A stretch of 50,267 bases of DNA from Theodoxus fluviatilis (Eukaryota > Mollusca > Gastropoda > Cycloneritida > Neritidae): positions 1-50,267 of the forward strand of contig JAWQFJ010016394.1 in the NCBI GenBank assembly GCA_034096865.1, given 5' to 3'. Below, one piece after another: positions 19,764-32,548 of the stretch; within the stretch, counting starts at the first letter, position 1, and each line of letters begins with the position of its first letter. A program made the position numbers and the translations under genes. The notes under the pieces were generated by a model that saw nothing but the letters and a program-made list of their open reading frames with translations, was not told the origin of the DNA and made no database searches.

Positions 19764-22700
19764 CTGCTGCTCATCCTATCACTGCTGCTCATCCTATCAC
19801 TGCTGCTCATCCTATCACTGCTGCTCATCCTATCACTGCTGCTCATCCTATCACTGCTGCTCATCCTATCACTGCTGCTCATCCTATCACTGCTGCTCAT
19901 CCTATCACTGCTGCTCATCCTATCACTGCTGCTCATCCTATCACTGCTGCTCATCCTATCACTGCTGCTCATCCTATCACTGCTGCTCATCCTATCACTG
20001 CTGCTCATCCTATCACTGCTGCTCATCCTATCACTGCTGCTCATCCTATCACTGCTGCTATAATCACTGCTGCTCATCCTATCACTGCTGCTATAATCAC
20101 TGCTGCTCATCCTATCACTGCTGCTATAATCACTGCTGCTATAATCACTGCTGCTCATCCTATCACTGCTGCTATAATCACTGCTGCTATAATCACTGCT
20201 GCTCATCCTATCACTGCTGCTCATCCTATCACTGCTGCTATAATCACTGCTGCTCATCCTATCACTGCTGCTATAATCACTGCTGCTATAATCACTGCTG
20301 CTCATCCTATCACTGCTGCTCATCCTATCACTGCTGCTCATCCTATCACTGCTGCTATAATCACTGCTGCTCATCCTATCACTGCTGCTCATCCTATCAC
20401 TGCTGCTCATCCTATCACTGCTGCTCATCCTATCACTGCTGCTCATCCTATCACTGCTGCTCATCCTATCACTGCTGCTCATCCTATCACTGCTGCTATA
20501 ATCACTGCTGCTCATCCTATCACTGCTGCTCATCCTATCACTGCTGCTCATCCTATCACTGCTGCTCATCCTATCACTGCTGCTCATCCTATCACTGCTG
20601 CTCATCCTATCACTGCTGCTCATCCTATCACTGCTGCTCATCCTATCACTGCTGCTCATCCTATCACTGCTGCTCATCCTATCACTGCTGCTCATCCTAT
20701 CACTGCTGCTCATCCTATCACTGCTGCTCATCCTATCACTGCTGCTCATCCTATCACTGCTGCTCATCCTATCACTGCTGCTCATCCTATCACTGCTGCT
20801 CATCCTATCACTGCTGCTCATCCTATCACTGCTGCTATAATCACTGCTGCTATAATCACTGCTGCTCATCCTATCACTGCTGCTCATCCTATCACTGCTG
20901 CTATTATCACTGCTGCTCATCCTATCACTGCTGCTCATCCTATCACTGCTGCTCATCCTATCACTGCTGCTATAATCACTGCTGCTCATCCTATCACTGC
21001 TGCTCATCCTATCACTGCTGCTCATCCTATCACTGCTGCTCATCCTATCACTGCTGCTCATCCTATCACTGCTGCTCATCCTATCACTGCTGCTCATCCT
21101 ATCACTGCTGCTATAATCACTGCTGCTCATCCTATCACTGCTGCTCATCCTATCACTGCTGCTATAATCACTGCTGCTCATCCTATCACTGCTGCTCATC
21201 CTATCACTGCTGCTCATCCTATCACTGCTGCTCATCCTATCACTGCTGCTCATCCTATCACTGCTGCTCATCCTATCACTGCTGCTATAATCACTGCTGC
21301 TCATCCTATCACTGCTGCTCATCCTATCACTGCTGCTCATCCTATCACTGCTGCTATAATCACTGCTGCTATAATCACTGCTGCTCATCCTATCACTGCT
21401 GCTATAATCACTGCTGCTCATCCTATCACTGCTGCTATAATCACTGCTGCTATAATCACTGCTGCTCATCCTATCACTGCTGCTATAATCACTGCTGCTC
21501 ATCCTATCACTGCTGCTCATCCTATCACTGCTGCTATAATCACTGCTGCTCATCCTATCACTGCTGCTCATCCTATCACTGCTGCTCATCCTATCACTGC
21601 TGCTCATCCTATCACTGCTGCTCATCCTATCACTGCTGCTCATCCTATCACTGCTGCTCATCCTATCACTGCTGCTCATCCTATCACTGCTGCTATAATC
21701 ACTGCTGCTCATCCTATCACTGCTGCTATAATCACTGCTGCTCATCCTATCACTGCTGCTCATCCTATCACTGCTGCTCATCCTATCACTGCTGCTCATC
21801 CTATCACTGCTGCTCATCCTATCACTGCTGCTCATCCTATCACTGCTGCTCATCCTATCACTGCTGCTCATCCTATCACTGCTGCTCATCCTATCACTGC
21901 TGCTATAATCACTGCTGCTCATCCTATCACTGCTGCTCATCCTATCACTGCTGCTATAATCACTGCTGCTCATCCTATCACTGCTGCTCATCCTATCACT
22001 GCTGCTCATCCTATCACTGCTGCTCATCCTATCACTGCTGCTCATCCTATCACTGCTGCTCATCCTATCACTGCTGCTCATCCTATCACTGCTGCTCATC
22101 CTATCACTGCTGCTATAATCACTGCTGCTCATCCTATCACTGCTGCTCATCCTATCACTGCTGCTCATCCTATCACTGCTGCTATAATCACTGCTGCTCA
22201 TCCTATCACTGCTGCTCATCCTATCACTGCTGCTATCCTATCACTGCTGCTATAATCACTGCTGCTCATCCTATCACTGCTGCTCATCCTATCACTGCTG
22301 CTATAATCACTGCTGCTATAATCACTGCTGCTCATCCTATCACTGCTGCTCATCCTATCACTGCTGCTATAATCACTGCTGCTCATCCTATCACTGCTGC
22401 TCATCCTATCACTGCTGCTATAATCACTGCTGCTCATCCTATCACTGCTGCTCATCCTATCACTGCTGCTCATCCTATCACTGCTGCTATAATCACTGCT
22501 GCTCATCCTATCACTGCTGCTCATCCTATCACTGCTGCTCATCCTATCACTGCTGCTATAATCACTGCTGCTCATCCTATCACTGCTGCTCATCCTATCA
22601 CTGCTGCTATAATCACTGCTGCTCATCCTATCACTGCTGCTCATCCTATCACTGCTGCTCATCCTATCACTGCTGCTCATCCTATCACTGCTGCTATAAT

Positions 22701-25700
22701 CACTGCTGCTCATCCTATCACTGCTGCTCATCCTATCACTGCTGCTATAATCACTGCTGCTCATCCTATCACTGCTGCTCATCCTATCACTGCTGCTCAT
22801 CCTATCACTGCTGCTCATCCTATCACTGCTGCTCATCCTATCACTGCTGCTATAATCACTGCTGCTCATCCTATCACTGCTGCTCATCCTATCACTGCTG
22901 CTCATCCTATCACTGCTGCTATAATCACTGCTGCTCATCCTATCACTGCTGCTCATCCTATCACTGCTGCTCATCCTATCACTGCTGCTCATCCTATCAC
23001 TGCTGCTCATCCTATCACTGCTGCTCATCCTATCACTGCTGCTATAATCACTGCTGCTCATATCACTGCTGCTCATCCTATCACTGCTGCTCATCCTATC
23101 ACTGCTGCTCATCCTATCACTGCTGCTCATCCTATCACTGCTGCTATAATCACTGCTGCTCATCCTATCACTGCTGTGCATCCTATCACTGCTGCTATAA
23201 TCACTGCTGCTCATCCTATCACTGCTGCTCATCCTATCACTGCTGCTCATCCTATCACTGCTGCTCATCCTATCACTGCTGTGCATCCTATCACTGCTGC
23301 TATAATCACTGCTGCTCATCCTATCACTGCTGCTCATCCTATCACTGCTGTGCATCCTATCACTGCTGCTATAATCACTGCTGCTCATCCTATCACTGCT
23401 GCTCATCCTATCACTGCTGTGCATCCTATCACTGCTGCTATAATCACTGCTGCTCATCCTATCACTGCTGCTCATCCTATCACTGCTGCTCATCCTATCA
23501 CTGCTGCTATAATCACTGCTGCTCATCCTATCACTGCTGCTATAATCACTGCTGCTCATCCTATCACTGCTGCTATAATTACTGCTGCTATAATCACTGC
23601 TGCTATAATCACTGCTGCTCATCCTATCACTGCTGCTATAATCACTGCTGCTATAATCACTGCTGCTATAATCACTGCTGCTCATCCTATCACTGCTGCT
23701 ATAATCACTGCTGCTCATCCTATCACTGCTGCTCATCCTATCACTGCTGCTATAATCACTGCTGCTATAATCACTGCTGCTCATCCTATCACTGCTGCTC
23801 ATCCTATCACTGCTGCTCATCCTATCACTGCTGCTCATCCTATCACTGCTGCTCATCCTATCACTGCTGTGCATCCTATCACTGCTGCTCATCCTATCAC
23901 TGCTGCTATAATCACTGCTGCTATAATCACTGCTGCTATAATCACTGCTGCTATAATCACTGCTGCTATAATCACTGCTGCTCATCCTATCACTGCTGCT
24001 ATAATCACTGCTGCTCATCCTATCACTGCTGCTATAATCACTGCTGCTCATCCTATCACTGCTGCTCATCCTATCACTGCTGCTCATCCTATCACTGCTG
24101 CTCATCCTATCACTACTGCTCATCCTATCACTGCTGCTATAATCACTGCTGCTCATCCTATCACTGCTGCTATAATCACTGCTGCTCATCCTATCACTGC
24201 TGCTCATCCTATCACTGCTGCTCATCCTATCACTGCTGCTATAATCACTGCTGCTCATCCTATCACTGCTGTGCATCCTATCACTGCTGCTCATCCTATC
24301 ACTGCTGCTATAATCACTGCTGCTCATCCTATCACTGCTGCTATAATCACTGCTGCTCATCCTATCACTGCTGCTATAATCACTGCTGCTCATCCTATCA
24401 CTGCTGCTCATCCTATCACTGCTGCTCATCCTATCACTGCTGTGCATCCTATCACTGCTGCTATAATCACTGCTGTGCATCCTATCACTGCTGCTCATCC
24501 TATCACTGCTGCTCATCCTATCACTGCTGTGCATCCTATCACTGCTGCTCATCCTATCACTGCTGCTCATCCTATCACTGCTGCTATAATCACTGCTGCT
24601 ATAATCACTGCTGCTCATCCTATCACTGCTGCTCATCCTATCACTGCTGCTCATCCTATCACTGCTGCTCATCCTATCACTGCTGCTCATCCTATCACTG
24701 CTGCTATAATCACTGCTGCTCATCCTATCACTGCTGCTCATCCTATCACTGCTGCTATAATCACTGCTGCTATAATCACTGCTGCTCATCCTATCACTGC
24801 TGCTCATCCTATCACTGCTGCTATAATCACTGCTGCTCATCCTATCACTGCTGCTCATCCTATCACTGCTGCTATAATCACTGCTGCTCATCCTATCACT
24901 GCTGCTCATCCTATCACTGCTGCTCATCCTATCACTGCTGCTATAATCACTGCTGCTCATCCTATCACTGCTGCTCATCCTATCACTGCTGCTCATCCTA
25001 TCACTGCTGCTCATCCTATCACTGCTGCTCATCCTATCACTGCTGCTCATCCTATCACTGCTGCTATAATCACTGCTGCTCATCCTATCACTGCTGCTCA
25101 TCCTATCACAGCTGCTCATCCTATCACTGCTGCTATAATCACTGCTGCTCATCCTATCACTGCTGCTCATCCTATCACTGCTGCTCATCCTATCACTGCT
25201 GTGCATCCTATCACTGCTGCTATAATCACTGCTGCTCATCCTATCACTGCTGCTCATCCTATCACTGCTGCTCATCCTATCACTGCTGCTCATCCTATCA
25301 CTGCTGCTCATCCTATCACTGCTGTGCATCCTATCACTGCTGCTATAATCACTGCTGCTCATCCTATCACTGCTGCTCATCCTATCACTGCTGCTATAAT
25401 CACTGCTGCTCATCCTATCACTGCTGCTCATCCTATCACTGCTGCTCATCCTATCACTGCTGCTCATCCTATCACTGCTGTGCATCCTATCACTGCTGCT
25501 ATAATCACTGCTGCTCATCCTATCACTGCTGCTCATCCTATCACTGCTGTGCATCCTATCACTGCTGCTATAATCACTGCTGCTCATCCTATCACTGCTG
25601 CTCATCCTATCACTGCTGCTCATCCTATCACTGCTGCTCATCCTATCACTGCTGTGCATCCTATCACTGCTGCTATAATCACTGCTGCTCATCCTATCAC

Positions 25701-28324
25701 TGCTGCTATAATCACTGCTGCTCATCCTATCACTGCTGCTATAATTACTGCTGCTATAATCACTGCTGCCATAATCACTGCTGCTCATCCTATCACTGCT
25801 GCTATAATCACTGCTGCTATAATCACTGCTGCTATAATCACTGCTGCTATAATCACTGCTGCTCATCCTATCACTGCTGCTATAATCACTGCTGCTCATC
25901 CTATCACTGCTGCTCATCCTATCACTGCTGCTATAATCACTGCTGCTCATCCTATCACTGCTGCTCATCCTATCACTGCTGCTCATCCTATCACTGCTGC
26001 TCATCCTATCACTGCTGCTATAATCACTGCTGCTCATCCTATCACTGCTGCTCATCCTATCACTGCTGCTCATCCTATCACTGCTGCTATAATCACTGCT
26101 GCTCATCCTATCACTGCTGCTCATCCTATCACTGCTGCTCATCCTATCACTGCTGCTCATCCTATCACTGCTGCTATAATCACTGCTGCTCATCCTATCA
26201 CTGCTGCTATAATCACTGCTGCTCATCCTATCACTGCTGCTCATCCTATCACTGCTGCTATAATCACTGCTGCTCATCCTATCACTGCTGCTCATCCTAT
26301 CACTGCTGCTCATCCTATCACTGCTGCTCATCCTATCACTGCTGCTCATCCTATCACTGCTGCTCATCCTATCACTGCTGCTATAATCACTGCTGCTCAT
26401 CCTATCACTGCTGCTCATCCTATCACTGCTGCTATAATCACTGCTGCTCATCCTATCACTGCTGCTCATCCTATCACTGCTGCTCATCCTATCACTGCTG
26501 CTCATCCTATCACTGCTGCTCATCCTATCACTGCTGCTATAATCACTGCTGCTCATCCTATCACTGCTGCTCATCCTATCACTGCTGCTCATCCTATCAC
26601 TGCTGCTCATCCTATCACTGCTGCTCATCCTATCACTGCTGCTCATCCTATCACTGCTGCTCATCCTATCACTGCTGCTATAATCACTGCTGCTCATCCT
26701 ATCACTGCTGCTCATCCTATCACTGCTGCTATAATCACTGCTGCTCATCCTATCACTGCTGCTCATCCTATCACTGCTGCTCATCCTATCACTGCTGCTC
26801 ATCCTATCACTGCTGCTCATCCTATCACTGCTGCTATAATCACTGCTGCTCATCCTATCACTGCTGCTCATCCTATCACTGCTGCTCATCCTATCACTGC
26901 TGCTATAATCACTGCTGCTCATCCTATCACTGCTGCTCATCCTATCACTGCTGCTCATCCTATCACTGCTGCTCATCCTATCACTGCTGCTCATCCTATC
27001 ACTGCTGCTATAATCACTGCTGCTCATCCTATCACTGCTGCTCATCCTATCACTGCTGCTCATCCTATCACTGCTGCTATAATCACTGCTGCTATAATCA
27101 CTGCTGCTCATCCTATCACTGCTGCTCATCCTATCACTGCTGCTATAATCACTGCTGCTATAATCACTGCTGCTCATCCTATCACTGCTGCTATAATCAC
27201 TGCTGCTCATCCTATCACTGCTGCTATAATCACTGCTGCTCATCCTATCACTGCTGCTCATCCTATCACTGCTGCTATAATCACTGCTGCTCATCCTATC
27301 ACTGCTGCTCATCCTATCACTGCTGCTCATCCTATCACTGCTGCTCATCCTATCACTGCTGCTATAATCACTGCTGCTCATCCTATCACTGCTGCTATAA
27401 TCACTGCTGCTCATCCTATCACTGCTGCTATAATCACTGCTGCTCATCCTATCACTGCTGCTCATCCTATCACTGCTGCTCATCCTATCACTGCTGCTCA
27501 TCCTATCACTGCTGCTATAATCACTGCTGCTCATCCTATCACTGCTGCTATAATCACTGCTGCTCATCCTATCACTGCTGCTCATCCTATCACTGCTGCT
27601 CATCCTATCACTGCTGCTATAATCACTGCTGCTCATCCTATCACTGCTGCTCATCCTATCACTGCTGCTCATCCTATCACTGCTGCTCATCCTATCACTG
27701 CTGCTCATCCTATCACTGCTGCTCATCCTATCACTGCTGCTATAATCACTGCTGCTCATCCTATCACTGCTGCTCATCCTATCACTGCTGCTCATCCTAT
27801 CACTGCTGCTCATCCTATCACTGCTGCTCATCCTATCACTGCTGCTATAATCACTGCTGCTCATCCTATCACTGCTGTGCATCCTATCACTGCTGCTATA
27901 ATCACTGCTGCTCATCCTATCACTGCTGCTATAATCACTGCTGCTCATCCTATCACTGCTGCTCATCCTATCACTGCTGCTCATCCTATCACTGCTGCTC
28001 ATCCTATCACTGCTGTGCATCCTATCACTGCTGCTATAATCACTGCTGCTCATCCTATCACTGCTGCTCATCCTATCACTGCTGCTCATCCTATCACTGC
28101 TGCTCATCCTATCACTGCTGCTCATCCTATCACTGCTGCTCATCCTATCACTGCTGCTATAATCACTGCTGCTATAATCACTGCTGCTCATCCTATCACT
28201 GCTGCTCATCCTATCACTGCTGCTCATCCTATCACTGCTGCTCATCCTATCACTGCTGCTATAATCACTGCTGCTCATCCTATCACTGCTGCTATAATCA
28301 CTGCTGCTCATCCTATCACTGCTG
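19764..28324. repeat. 8.56-kb two-unit satellite: 18-bp A and 15-bp B units, about 500 units
   Basis: Head-to-tail mix of A = CTGCTGCTCATCCTATCA and B = CTGCTGCTATAATCA in irregular order. Rare variants: CTGCTGTGCATCCTATCA (about 16 copies, all between 23171 and 28020), a 17-bp unit at 22227-22243, a 15-bp deletion form at 23051-23065, ATTATCA at 20901, ATAATT at 23575 and 25741, CACTACTG at 24111. Both main lengths are multiples of 3, so one minus frame (SSSDRM/SSSDY) and two + frames (AAHPIT/AAIIT and CCSSYH/CCYNH) stay open for kilobases; the 17-bp unit is the only frame change. The open frames follow from the unit sequence and are not evidence of a protein. Unit count is estimated from length. 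Confidence 0.97.
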
Positions 28325-28540
28325 GATAGCAGTCTGGATGTCTAGTCCCCATGTGGGTTGGGGGTGAGAATCACCAGCCTCCCATTTTGTTTCATAAGAG
28401 GTGACTGACTTTGGGATATCATGACTTGATTATTCTAACTAGTTCTAGCCATTTTGTGAAGTGGCCTTCCTTACATAGCATTTAAAGGCTCATCGGCCAT
28501 AAAACTTAATTAATTAATTAATTCATTCATTCCAAATGTC
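28325..28540 (+). mobile_element. LINE/SINE 3' end, + orientation
   Basis: CCATGTGGGTTGGGGGTGAG, then ATAAGAGGTGACTGA, then AAAGGCTCATCGGCCATAAA and a (TTAA)/(ATTC)n tail (28508-28535). The same blocks occur on the minus strand at 42374-42565, including the GTGGGTTCGGGGTAAGAATT and GTAAGAGGTGAATAAC parts. It begins directly where the giant array ends. Confidence 0.7.
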
Positions 28541-28824
28541 CAGCTCCTCACATGGCTAGTAAAAAAATGCCTCACCATCACACTACCTCAGTCTTGGTTT
28601 CCACATTCCTCAATGTTTTTCCAGGAAGGCAATCCTTCTCTTACAAGCAGTGATGATATTGACACTTCTGCATTTGATAGTCTGGTGACTGGCATAGTAT
28701 TGCAGTTAACACGGAAAATTAGTTAAAGCTATCATGAGTGTGGTTTCACTAAGCAAGCAGCAGCAGCCTCTGAGAGATAGTGAGGAGAGAGAGATAGAGA
28801 GTGAGAGAGAAGGGGGGGCGGGGG

Positions 28825-28888
<64 letters not shown>

Positions 28889-29429
28889 AAGAGAGACAGA
28901 GAGAGAGAGTAAATGATTGCATGTATTTTATGGATGGATAGATTAGATATACATTATTTATCCTTCATAGGTGGCAATTGCTTATAGAATTTTTGCAAAA
29001 AATAAAACATATATTAAAGGTGCATACTGGAACTATGCAAAACAAATATTTCAAATGGACTCTGTGTCTCACTCATTCAGCTTTTTAATAGCAGAGGACA
29101 AATAATCATTTTGTATGCTCTGAAATTTATGTATGTCTGTAATGCACATTTGAAGTTTGTTTGTTTGCTAGTTTGTTTTTTGCAAACAACAATAAATTAG
29201 CAATATCTTAGAAACCTCTCCCAATATTCATATAATTCTCCTTCTTTTTTTCTTCCTGTGCAGCAAAGATCTACATGGTCAGATACTTATTCTAGTGTTG
29301 TAGTCATTTAACATTTTGGCCATACGAAAAGGTAATGAAAGTCATTATATAAAGGTGAACTAGAGTTTTGGTGCACTACCCTAACATAAACAAATGTTGC
29401 ATGCTAGTTACATCACTTTTGACATTTGC
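28541..29429. other. Unassigned, with (GA)n microsatellite at 28786-28908
   Basis: GA-rich microsatellite with a G-run core (28812-28827) and GACA interruptions. The remainder is AT-rich with no gene recognised. Confidence 0.6.
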
Positions 29430-29433
29430 ATTA

Positions 29434-31816
29434 GGTCAAAAGTACAGAGGTGAGCAGAGGGTCAATTTCAATACCCATCAGTGAAACTTTGCCTCACAAA
29501 CTCAAACTTCAACACAGGCTGACTTCAAACTTGCTGTGACTTATTCAGAATTGAACAATGTTGCTAGCAAATAATTTTTTTCTCACTAAAATTGATAGTT
29601 GTTGAGTTATTTGCATTTGTGTTAGGAATATTGAGTTTTGGGAAACAGAGAAAGTGTTACACATTCCAAAAGGCTCATTTTCAAGCTCTTTTTCACACAC
29701 ACAAAAAGTAAATCCTAATAATTATTTTCTGCCAAAGTTGTTTTTGGGAGACCTTCTTTTCAACAGACTTGCTGAGAAATAAAATTTGTAATCCAAAATA
29801 ATAATTTTGATGTATAAAGTCTGTTCACAACATTTGTGTAAGACTAGCACCATCGTCTTCAAAGGTTAAAATTCCACACAAAGATTCTGTCTTACCCATG
29901 CAATCAGTGTCACTACATGCTACAATGGTTGTATTTCATGGTTAAGTTTTTAAAAATCAGAAAACTTTTGTTTTGACTTGATAAAACAACATTTTAACGA
30001 CCGAGACAAAAATTGCGTTAACATTTTGCAACTTTATCTTCAAATAAATCAAACATGTTTTATCTTTTTTTTACATGAAGTGGATTTTCCTGCAATTGTG
30101 TGACTGCAAAATAATTGTGTGTTGCAAAAATCTAGATATTTGATATATTTTATGAAAAAAATGAAAACAAGTTCCGGGCCTTATTAGTTGTGTACAGACC
30201 AAAGTGCTCAATTTTGAGGGAAAACAGCTAAAATCAGATGGTGTGTGCATTATTATGTTATCAAGTTGTTGGTAAATAGGACTATTGATTATTCAGCTTT
30301 GCTGTGGTCTTTTTGTCAGGACTGAAATCACACTCTGCATGTACTTTTAATGAGGAAAACCATGGCAAGTGGAATTAAGAATGGTGTTAGTGTTGTGAAC
30401 ATCCAAAAACCACAAAAATCAACTTTAAAACTTGGTGGGGATAAAGAATTAAAACCTTCTGGTTAAGTTCTACATTGTTGAACACAGACACACTCTCAAG
30501 ATTCCATTTAGGCACATTTTTAGAAAAACACACTCTGTTCACAACATTACGCACACATCTGTGTGTGTAATGTTGCAAACAAACTTATCTAGCTATATAC
30601 AGAAGGCCAAACAATAATTAAACCAAACCACCATTTCATTCTACATGTATTATTACTATAAACATTCTTGTACAAGAATCAAACCAAAATTTTGTTTTTC
30701 TAGATCTTTCATGTAGTTCATAACAATACACCATCCAGTTCATAACATTACACCATTAAAGTACATTACAAGAGCAACAAATATTCAATGGCTATTTTAA
30801 GTTTTAATGAATACATCAATGTTGACAGAATATTCAGTTTTGTTAAATTGAATGTTTTGGTGATCAGGAACTGTTTCATCACACTTTTAAAAATTGGTTT
30901 TGTGTTATGTTGTGAACAAAATGGTGTTATGTTATGAACAAACACGCACTCTTTTTTTTACTGCACGTAATAAGAGCATGGTGTGCATGGGAAGGAGTGC
31001 AAAATGTAGCTGTCTTCCTTATGCACCTTCTGAAACATTGTTCCTGATTCAGAATGTAAAATTTGTCACTTAAAAAAAAAAAAGTTTGTCACGGTGTAAT
31101 GTTGTGAACAGACATTGATCAGAATTCAATTTTTGGGGTTTACAAAGAGTATATTCAATTATTTTTATTTTCTGATTTCACTTTTAAGTTTTCTGATGTC
31201 CATTGCTAAACTTGGACTGTGAGAATAAGTACATAATGGTCCAACAGATGTGCTTAAATGGAAAAAATGTAACCATTTAAAATGGTCAAAAGACTGAAGT
31301 ATGTATCTAATGATATATACATTCCCAATGCAATTGCTTTTCTTTAAATATGTGTTTGTTACATTTAGAATACATCTAAAAACTGTTTAATACTAAAATT
31401 GACATATTTAATGCTTAAAGCATGACTTTCAATGAGGAATTGTGTTGTGGCGTTATGTTGTGAACAGACTCGTTATTATCTTTTCTATAGTCTTTGTTTA
31501 CTAGTTTTCAGTTCAAATTTGTAATGTGTATGACAGTTTTGACTCATGTGGTGAGTTCTCAAGATGTAATAATAAAGATTTCCACTTTTTAAAGTCTATA
31601 CAGTGTGTGTTTGAAATGTGTGATGGTGTAATGTTGTGAACAGACTCAAACTTTTTCAAAAATGCAACCAAACAAAGCATCATCTTAAATTTATGTGTTG
31701 TGTAGTTGATTCTCATGACAAATCCTACCATATTCATGCAAAACTGTTAAGTTTTCATAAAGTTTACTTTTAGGAACTCATGTAACAGCTCTCTGCTCAC
31801 CTCCGTACTTTTGACC
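29434..31816. mobile_element. 2.38-kb inverted-terminus element, 4-bp duplication ATTA
   Basis: Left end GGTCAAAAGTACAGAGGTGA, right end (complement) GGTCAAAAGTACGGAGGTGA, continuing to about 26 bp with one mismatch near the start. Direct repeats ATTA lie at 29430-29433 and 31817-31820. The interior is AT-rich with no open frame above 75 codons, so it is non-autonomous. About ten copies of a GTAATGTTGTGAACAGAC-like motif lie inside in both orientations (near 29820, 30387, 30533, 30560, 30715, 30737, 30905, 30928, 31093, 31452, 31628). Termini match the 615-bp element at 12367, so these are two members of one family; superfamily not assigned. Confidence 0.85.
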
Positions 31817-31939
31817 ATTAACATTCATCAGAAATTATTTCCAATTCTTTAATTTATGCTTTGTTCCTTTTCAGTCATCTCTAGCCATCTTTTCTTAAAA
31901 CCCGAACTGGGCATCCGCTCTCCCATTTGATATCTACTG

Positions 31940-32548
31940 ATGCAAAACAAGAGAAATGATAAACTGAACTGCATCAACACCATGTATTTCCATCTTGACC
32001 ACCTGACCTCAGATGTTCCTGAGGTGTCACAACATCATTCACAAATCAATGCATGTGAACTATTCCAGTCATTCCATCTTGACCACCTGACCTCAGATGT
32101 TCCTGAGGTGTCACACCATCATTCACAAATCAATGCATGTGAACTATTCCAGTCATTCCATCTTGACCACCTGACCTCAGATGTTCCTGAGGTGTCACAC
32201 CATCATTCACAAATCAATGCATGTGAACTATTCCAGTCATTCCATCTTGACCACCTGACCTCAGATGTTCCTGAGGTGTCACACCATCATTCACAAATCA
32301 ATGCATGTGAACTATTCCAGTCATTCCATCTTGACCACCTGACCTCAGATGTTCCTGAGGTGTCACACCATCATTCACAAATCAATGCATGTGAACTATT
32401 CCAGTCATTCCATCTTGACCACCTGACCTCAGATGTTCCTGAGGTGTCACACCATCATTCACAAATCAATGCATGTGAACTATTCCAGTCATTCCATCTT
32501 GAAAAACAAAAGCCCTGGGTGAAGAAAGCCATCCCTATGACTACCTGA
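31940..32548 (+). CDS. Open frame with six 28-residue repeats (doubtful gene)
   Basis: Frame of 202 codons from ATG 31940: a short unique leader, six copies of a 28-residue unit (starts FHLDHLTSDVPEVS, ends ACELFQS), and a unique end EKQKPWVKKAIPMTT. AATAAA follows about 40 bp after the stop (32589-32594). A possible splice acceptor (TTCCTTTTCAG) lies near 31864-31874. Against a gene: the repeats are nearly identical at nucleotide level, including synonymous positions, so the array is recent, and an 84-bp period keeps any open frame open. No family recognised. Confidence 0.25.
   Translation: MQNKRNDKLNCINTMYFHLDHLTSDVPEVSQHHSQINACELFQSFHLDHLTSDVPEVSHHHSQINACELFQSFHLDHLTSDVPEVSHHHSQINACELFQSFHLDHLTSDVPEVSHHHSQINACELFQSFHLDHLTSDVPEVSHHHSQINACELFQSFHLDHLTSDVPEVSHHHSQINACELFQSFHLEKQKPWVKKAIPMTT
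31988..32510. repeat. 84-bp tandem array, 6 copies plus partial
   Basis: Units start at TTCCATCTTGACCACCTGAC: 31988, 32072, 32156, 32240, 32324, 32408, and a partial at 32492. Only the first differs clearly (CAACATCAT instead of CACCATCAT). Each unit holds an imperfect inverted repeat TGACCTCAG...CTGAGGTGTCA that could form a small hairpin. Confidence 0.97.

Noticed and set aside
19589..28311. 876- and 2031-residue minus-strand and 1717-residue plus-strand ORFs
   Set aside because: Products of an 18/15-bp satellite. Open in three frames, no gene context, no conserved unique domain.
19764..28324. CTG/CAG trinucleotide expansion
   Set aside because: CTGCTG occurs only twice in a row per unit; the repeat is an 18/15-bp unit, not a trinucleotide run.
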